A DNA stretch of 32,925 bases from Flavobacterium psychrophilum. Its GTDB lineage: Bacteria > Bacteroidota > Bacteroidia > Flavobacteriales > Flavobacteriaceae. A program made the position numbers and the translations under genes. Where the stretch lies: assembly GCA_945878515.1 (NCBI GenBank), contig CAMCTL010000013.1, positions 1-32,925 of the forward strand, in the 5' to 3' direction. Below are positions 30,547 through 32,925 of this stretch, piece after piece (within the stretch, counting starts at the first letter, position 1; every line of letters starts with the position of its first letter). The notes under the pieces are model-generated. The model saw only the letters and a list, made by a program, of their open reading frames with translations, was not told the origin of the DNA and did no database searches.

Positions 30547-31677
30547 TTATTGCAATTGAAAAGGCTTTCCGTGTGTTTTCGTAATAATTAAGGGCAAAAA
30601 AAATGGAAATACTGCCAATAATTGCATCAAAAAACTGGTTCGATTTTCATTTTGTAATAATTTCGACAAGAAACGTCCCGTTGCTAATCTGCTTTTGAAA
30701 TTGTTATTCCATTCTTTTGTATATTTTTCTTCTAATTCTTTTCTGGAATTGATTTTGTTATTTAAGAAATCAATAATCAATTCAGAAGCGATTTTAGCAC
30801 TGTGAATCGCCATTGCCATTCCGTTGCCACACAAAGGATGAATTAATCCTGCAGTATCGCCAATCATTAATATATGGTCTTCGACAGCTTCTTTTTTCTC
30901 GAAAGAGATTTGACTTATGGTTAAAGGTTTATCAAAAATTAAGACGCAATTTTCAAAAATAGCTTTCAAATTTGGATTTTTATGCATTACTTTTAATTGG
31001 AACTCTTCAATGTTTTTGTGTTGCTTGAAAGTTTCGTAATCGACTAAATAGCAAATATTAATTTTGTCTTTTTCTACTTTTGAAACGCCACAATAACCAC
31101 CTTTAAAGTTGTGTAAACCTACCAAATCATTAGGGAAATTTCCAGAGTAATGCGCTTTTACAGCCAACCAAGGCGAATTTTTTAAAATGAAATCACGATT
31201 TAATTTTAAATCAAGATTTGATCTTTTTCCGAATGCTCCAAGAACAATTTTTGCTTTTAGTATTAGATTATTCGTGGTAGAAATACTAAATTGATTTGAG
31301 TCAAATTGAATATTATTAACTGTATCGTGAATGATTTGACAACCATTTGACAGCGCTTTTTGGCACAAATAAAAATCCAATTGATAACGGCTTATCCCAA
31401 AACCACCCAATGGCAGTATTTGATTTATTGTTTTTCCGCTTGAAATGGAGAATTGTACTTTTGAAATATTGGATGGATTTAATGCTAGAATATCTAATCC
31501 CAACCATTGAAAATAAGGTAAAACCTCATTTGAAATGTATTCGCCACAAACCTTATGTTTTGGAAAGTCATTTTTTTCAATCAAGGTCACTTTTAACCCA
31601 GATTTTGATAAATGTATAGCACTGGTCAATCCAGCTAAACCTCCGCCAATAATTACAACATCAACATTAGTTTCCAT
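30547..31677 (-). CDS. FAD-dependent oxidoreductase/monooxygenase of the polyketide cluster
   Basis: A 376-residue flavoprotein of the geranylgeranyl-reductase/aromatic-hydroxylase superfamily. The N-terminal FAD motif is I-I-G-G-G-L-A-G-L (9-17), with the acidic ribose-binding residue in L-I-E-K-N. K-H-K-V-C-G-E-Y (41-47) is the conserved V-C-G-E loop of this group, and the second FAD motif is M-I-G-D-T-A-G-L-I-H-P-L-C-G-N-G-M near residue 280. It is the first gene of the cluster. By analogy with SrsC it could hydroxylate an alkylresorcinol, but reduction or desaturation of an acyl chain is also possible. There is a hydrophobic C-terminal segment (F-P-F-F-L-P-L-I-I) that may contact the membrane. 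Confidence 0.85.
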   Translation of the reverse strand: METNVDVVIIGGGLAGLTSAIHLSKSGLKVTLIEKNDFPKHKVCGEYISNEVLPYFQWLGLDILALNPSNISKVQFSISSGKTINQILPLGGFGISRYQLDFYLCQKALSNGCQIIHDTVNNIQFDSNQFSISTTNNLILKAKIVLGAFGKRSNLDLKLNRDFILKNSPWLAVKAHYSGNFPNDLVGLHNFKGGYCGVSKVEKDKINICYLVDYETFKQHKNIEEFQLKVMHKNPNLKAIFENCVLIFDKPLTISQISFEKKEAVEDHILMIGDTAGLIHPLCGNGMAMAIHSAKIASELIIDFLNNKINSRKELEEKYTKEWNNNFKSRLATGRFLSKLLQNENRTSFLMQLLAVFPFFLPLIITKTHGKPFQLQ

Positions 31678-31684
31678 AGTTTTG

Positions 31685-31692
31685 CTAATTTA
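31685..31692 (-). promoter_or_regulatory. Weak -7-like box before the polyketide cluster
   Basis: On the minus strand this reads TAAATTAG, one mismatch from TAnnTTTG, only 7 bp before the ATG of the FAD oxidoreductase. It is the best candidate in the short AT-rich leader, but is not convincing alone. Confidence 0.3.
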
Positions 31693-31742
31693 GTAAATAA
31701 TGGGCTTTAATATTTACATAATTAAATTTATTTTTTACATAA

Positions 31743-31777
31743 AAAAAGCGAAATAGAAAATTTCTATCTCGCTTTTT
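31743..31777 (-). terminator. Rho-independent terminator after the scramblase-like gene
   Basis: AAAAAGCGAAATAG (31743-31756) pairs with CTATCTCGCTTTTT (31764-31777) with one mismatch/wobble and a 7-nt loop; T runs exist on both strands. It ends the minus-strand gene upstream and insulates the polyketide cluster. Confidence 0.85.
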
Positions 31778-31796
31778 ATTGACATCTGCACCAGCT

Positions 31797-32405
31797 TTAT
31801 TTGTTATTTTTAAGTACCATATCAATAGTAATTGCGCAAGAAACAATGGCTATTTTATTTGTATCTTCTGCAAAGTCTGGATTTATGGCAACATAGTATT
31901 TGTCAGCTCTTGTAAAAACCTCTTTCATAACACCCGCCCATTTTTTGTTAATAGTACCTATGGAATTTTCATTTGCATCATTAATTTTGAAATCCCACGC
32001 TTTCCAATCGCCTGTAATTTTTGCAATTATATTTCCTGAAGCATTTTCAATGATAAATGTAGGTTTAAATAACTTGAATTTTTGTTTAATTATACCAATT
32101 AGATTGTCATTAGCATCAATAATTTCAATTTTGCTCATCCAAAATGTCCAGCCTCTTTTTATAACTACTTGCAAATCGTTGTCTATATTGTGTACTTCAA
32201 GCAAAAAAGGAAACATGGCTTTGTTTAAAAATAGACGCAAAACTTTGTGCCAACTCGTTATTTTTTGATTGATAACACCTACTTGTTCACCTTCTTTGTT
32301 AAATATATTGTAGGTGTTTCCGAATTTAAAATAATTTACTTTTTCATCGATAAAATAATCATCGCTTTCGAAAAATTTTGGAATCATTAATGAATCTTGG
32401 GACAT
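31797..32405 (-). CDS. Phospholipid scramblase/LURP-one-related protein
   Basis: A 202-residue protein from the ATG at 32405. The alternative upstream TTG at 32438 overlaps the -7 box and would not be in the transcript. The sequence is a series of short beta strands with recurring V-x-x-x-N-x-x-G-x-x-I-G-x-I-x-x-K (Y-N-I-F-N-K-E-G-E-Q-V-G-V-I, I-I-D-A-N-D-N-L-I-G-I-I, I-N-D-A-N-E-N-S-I-G-T-I). This is the tubby-like 12-stranded barrel pattern of LURP-one/scramblase-related proteins, and it ends with a hydrophobic helix that would thread the barrel (K-I-A-I-V-S-C-A-I-T-I-D). No enzymatic residues are recognised. Function in bacteria is unknown; lipid binding is only a family-level idea. Confidence 0.7.
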   Translation of the reverse strand: MSQDSLMIPKFFESDDYFIDEKVNYFKFGNTYNIFNKEGEQVGVINQKITSWHKVLRLFLNKAMFPFLLEVHNIDNDLQVVIKRGWTFWMSKIEIIDANDNLIGIIKQKFKLFKPTFIIENASGNIIAKITGDWKAWDFKINDANENSIGTINKKWAGVMKEVFTRADKYYVAINPDFAEDTNKIAIVSCAITIDMVLKNNK

Positions 32406-32435
32406 AGTTTCTATTTTTTTAGTGCAGCAATAATA

Positions 32436-32443
32436 CAAATTTA
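32436..32443 (-). promoter_or_regulatory. -7 promoter element of the scramblase-like gene
   Basis: On the minus strand this reads TAAATTTG, an exact TAnnTTTG match 30 bp before the ATG at 32405. It supports that start over the upstream TTG. A TTTG lies about 25 bp further upstream, longer than the usual spacing. Confidence 0.55.
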
Positions 32444-32485
32444 TCAGTATAAGTTACACAGATTTATTCAAATTATATTAAAAAA

Positions 32486-32512
32486 AACGAGTAAGAATTA
32501 CTCTTACTCGTT
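32486..32512 (-). terminator. Rho-independent terminator after ilvC
   Basis: AACGAGTAAGA (32486-32496) and TCTTACTCGTT (32502-32512) form a perfect 11-bp stem with a 5-nt loop; on the minus strand it is followed by a run of T residues. Confidence 0.92.
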
Positions 32513-32568
32513 GTTAAAAATTACAATTTTTAATGTATAAAATACTTAGACCAATAGATTTGATTTAA

Positions 32569-32925
32569 TTATCCAATTTTTTTCATTGCTGTCATCGATG
32601 CTCTCAACTCCGCTCCTACTTCTTCTATAAGATGTTCGCGAATTTCTCTGTTTACGGCAATCAATAAAGCGTTGTCTACTGCGTTTGTAGTAGCGAATGG
32701 TTTTCCGATTACGTTGGTTTCGATAGTTTTCATAAAATCAGTTAGCAAAGGTTTGCAAGCATGATCAAATAAATAACAACCATATTCAGCAGTATCAGAA
32801 ATAACACGGTTCATTTCGAACAATTTTTTTCTTGCCACAGTGTTGGCAATCAAAGGCAATTCGTGTAATGATTCATAGTAAGCCGATTCTTCGATAATTC
32901 CTGATTCTGTCATTGTTTCAAAAGC
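32569..32925 (-). CDS. ilvC: Ketol-acid reductoisomerase, C-terminal part (5' truncated by window edge)
   Basis: The frame is open to the window edge, four codons (A-F-E-T) beyond the first internal Met at 32913, so only the last 118 residues are seen. The sequence [21 protein letters not shown] and [10 protein letters not shown] matches the C-terminal all-helical domain of IlvC, including the acidic and Ser residues of the substrate site in E-S-L-H-E-L and I-S-D-T-A-E-Y-G. The segment after I-E-T-N-V-I-G-K is in keeping with the long (class II) form found in Enterobacteria and Bacteroidota. The enzyme makes dihydroxy-isovalerate and dihydroxy-methylvalerate in branched-chain amino acid synthesis, with NADPH and Mg. 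Confidence 0.93.
   Translation of the reverse strand, partial: AFETMTESGIIEESAYYESLHELPLIANTVARKKLFEMNRVISDTAEYGCYLFDHACKPLLTDFMKTIETNVIGKPFATTNAVDNALLIAVNREIREHLIEEVGAELRASMTAMKKIG

Noticed and set aside
31797..32438. Longer scramblase-like protein starting at 32438
   Set aside because: That start is a TTG inside the TAAATTTG -7 box, so it would not be transcribed.

Overview
The window looks like chromosomal DNA of a Flavobacteriaceae bacterium, most likely Flavobacterium or a close relative (phylum Bacteroidota). The reasons are a very AT-rich composition, several promoters of the Bacteroidota type (TAnnTTTG at -7), protein families and gene neighbourhoods typical of flavobacteria, and short degenerate intergenic repeats of the kind common in that genus. 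There is no rRNA, tRNA, CRISPR array, transposase or prophage gene. All functions are assigned by reading motifs; no database search was run.

Layout. (1) 1-5.3 kb: the C-terminus of an SF2 helicase, a 43-bp palindromic tandem repeat array, a DEAD-box RNA helicase, a type II NADH dehydrogenase, a DUF2383/PA2169-type helical-bundle protein and the sirohaem enzyme SUMT (cobA). (2) 5.4-9.3 kb: a secreted M28 peptidase with an exported dienelactone-hydrolase-type enzyme, ornithine aminotransferase (rocD) with a cysteine-rich insert, and a small VOC-fold protein. (3) 9.3-16.0 kb: a reactive-sulfur module. A CoA-disulfide/persulfide reductase-rhodanese fusion is divergent from a Crp/Fnr regulator. 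The regulator is followed by a TauE/SafE exporter, a CstB-like persulfide dioxygenase-rhodanese fusion, three small membrane proteins that each carry a cysteine pair, a thioredoxin, a DUF202 protein and a TPMT-family methyltransferase. The reductase promoter and the exporter operon promoter carry near-identical 14-bp palindromes, each exactly 22 bp upstream of its -7 box, so a shared regulon is visible in the DNA. (4) 16.0-23.1 kb: a TetR-controlled tripartite ABC efflux operon (TolC, lipoprotein HlyD adaptor, two ATPases, two ABC-2 permeases), equivalent to E. coli CecR/YbhGFSR but with YbhF split in two and its own TolC. (5) 23.4-25.9 kb: a cNMP/CBS/DUF294 protein and a DnaQ-like exonuclease with an altered active site. 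(6) 25.9-31.7 kb, minus strand: a lipid/polyketide cluster, transcribed in the order FAD oxidoreductase, methyltransferase, type III polyketide synthase, FabZ-like dehydratase, ketosynthase, acyl carrier protein, phosphopantetheinyl transferase. (7) 31.8-32.9 kb: a scramblase/LURP-one-like protein and the C-terminus of ilvC.

How the genes work together. In region 3 the reductase and CstB-like enzyme would convert low-molecular-weight persulfides to thiol, sulfite and possibly thiosulfate. TauE would export sulfite/sulfonate-type products, thioredoxin and the small cysteine proteins could move sulfane sulfur or reducing equivalents, and the methyltransferase could cap thiols or sulfide. In region 6 an ACP-bound acyl chain built by the ketosynthase and dehydratase could prime the type III PKS. 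Its alkylresorcinol- or alkylpyrone-like product could then be methylated and oxidised, by analogy with the Streptomyces Srs phenolic-lipid pathway. Regions 3 and 6 are the most promising places to look for a little-described system.
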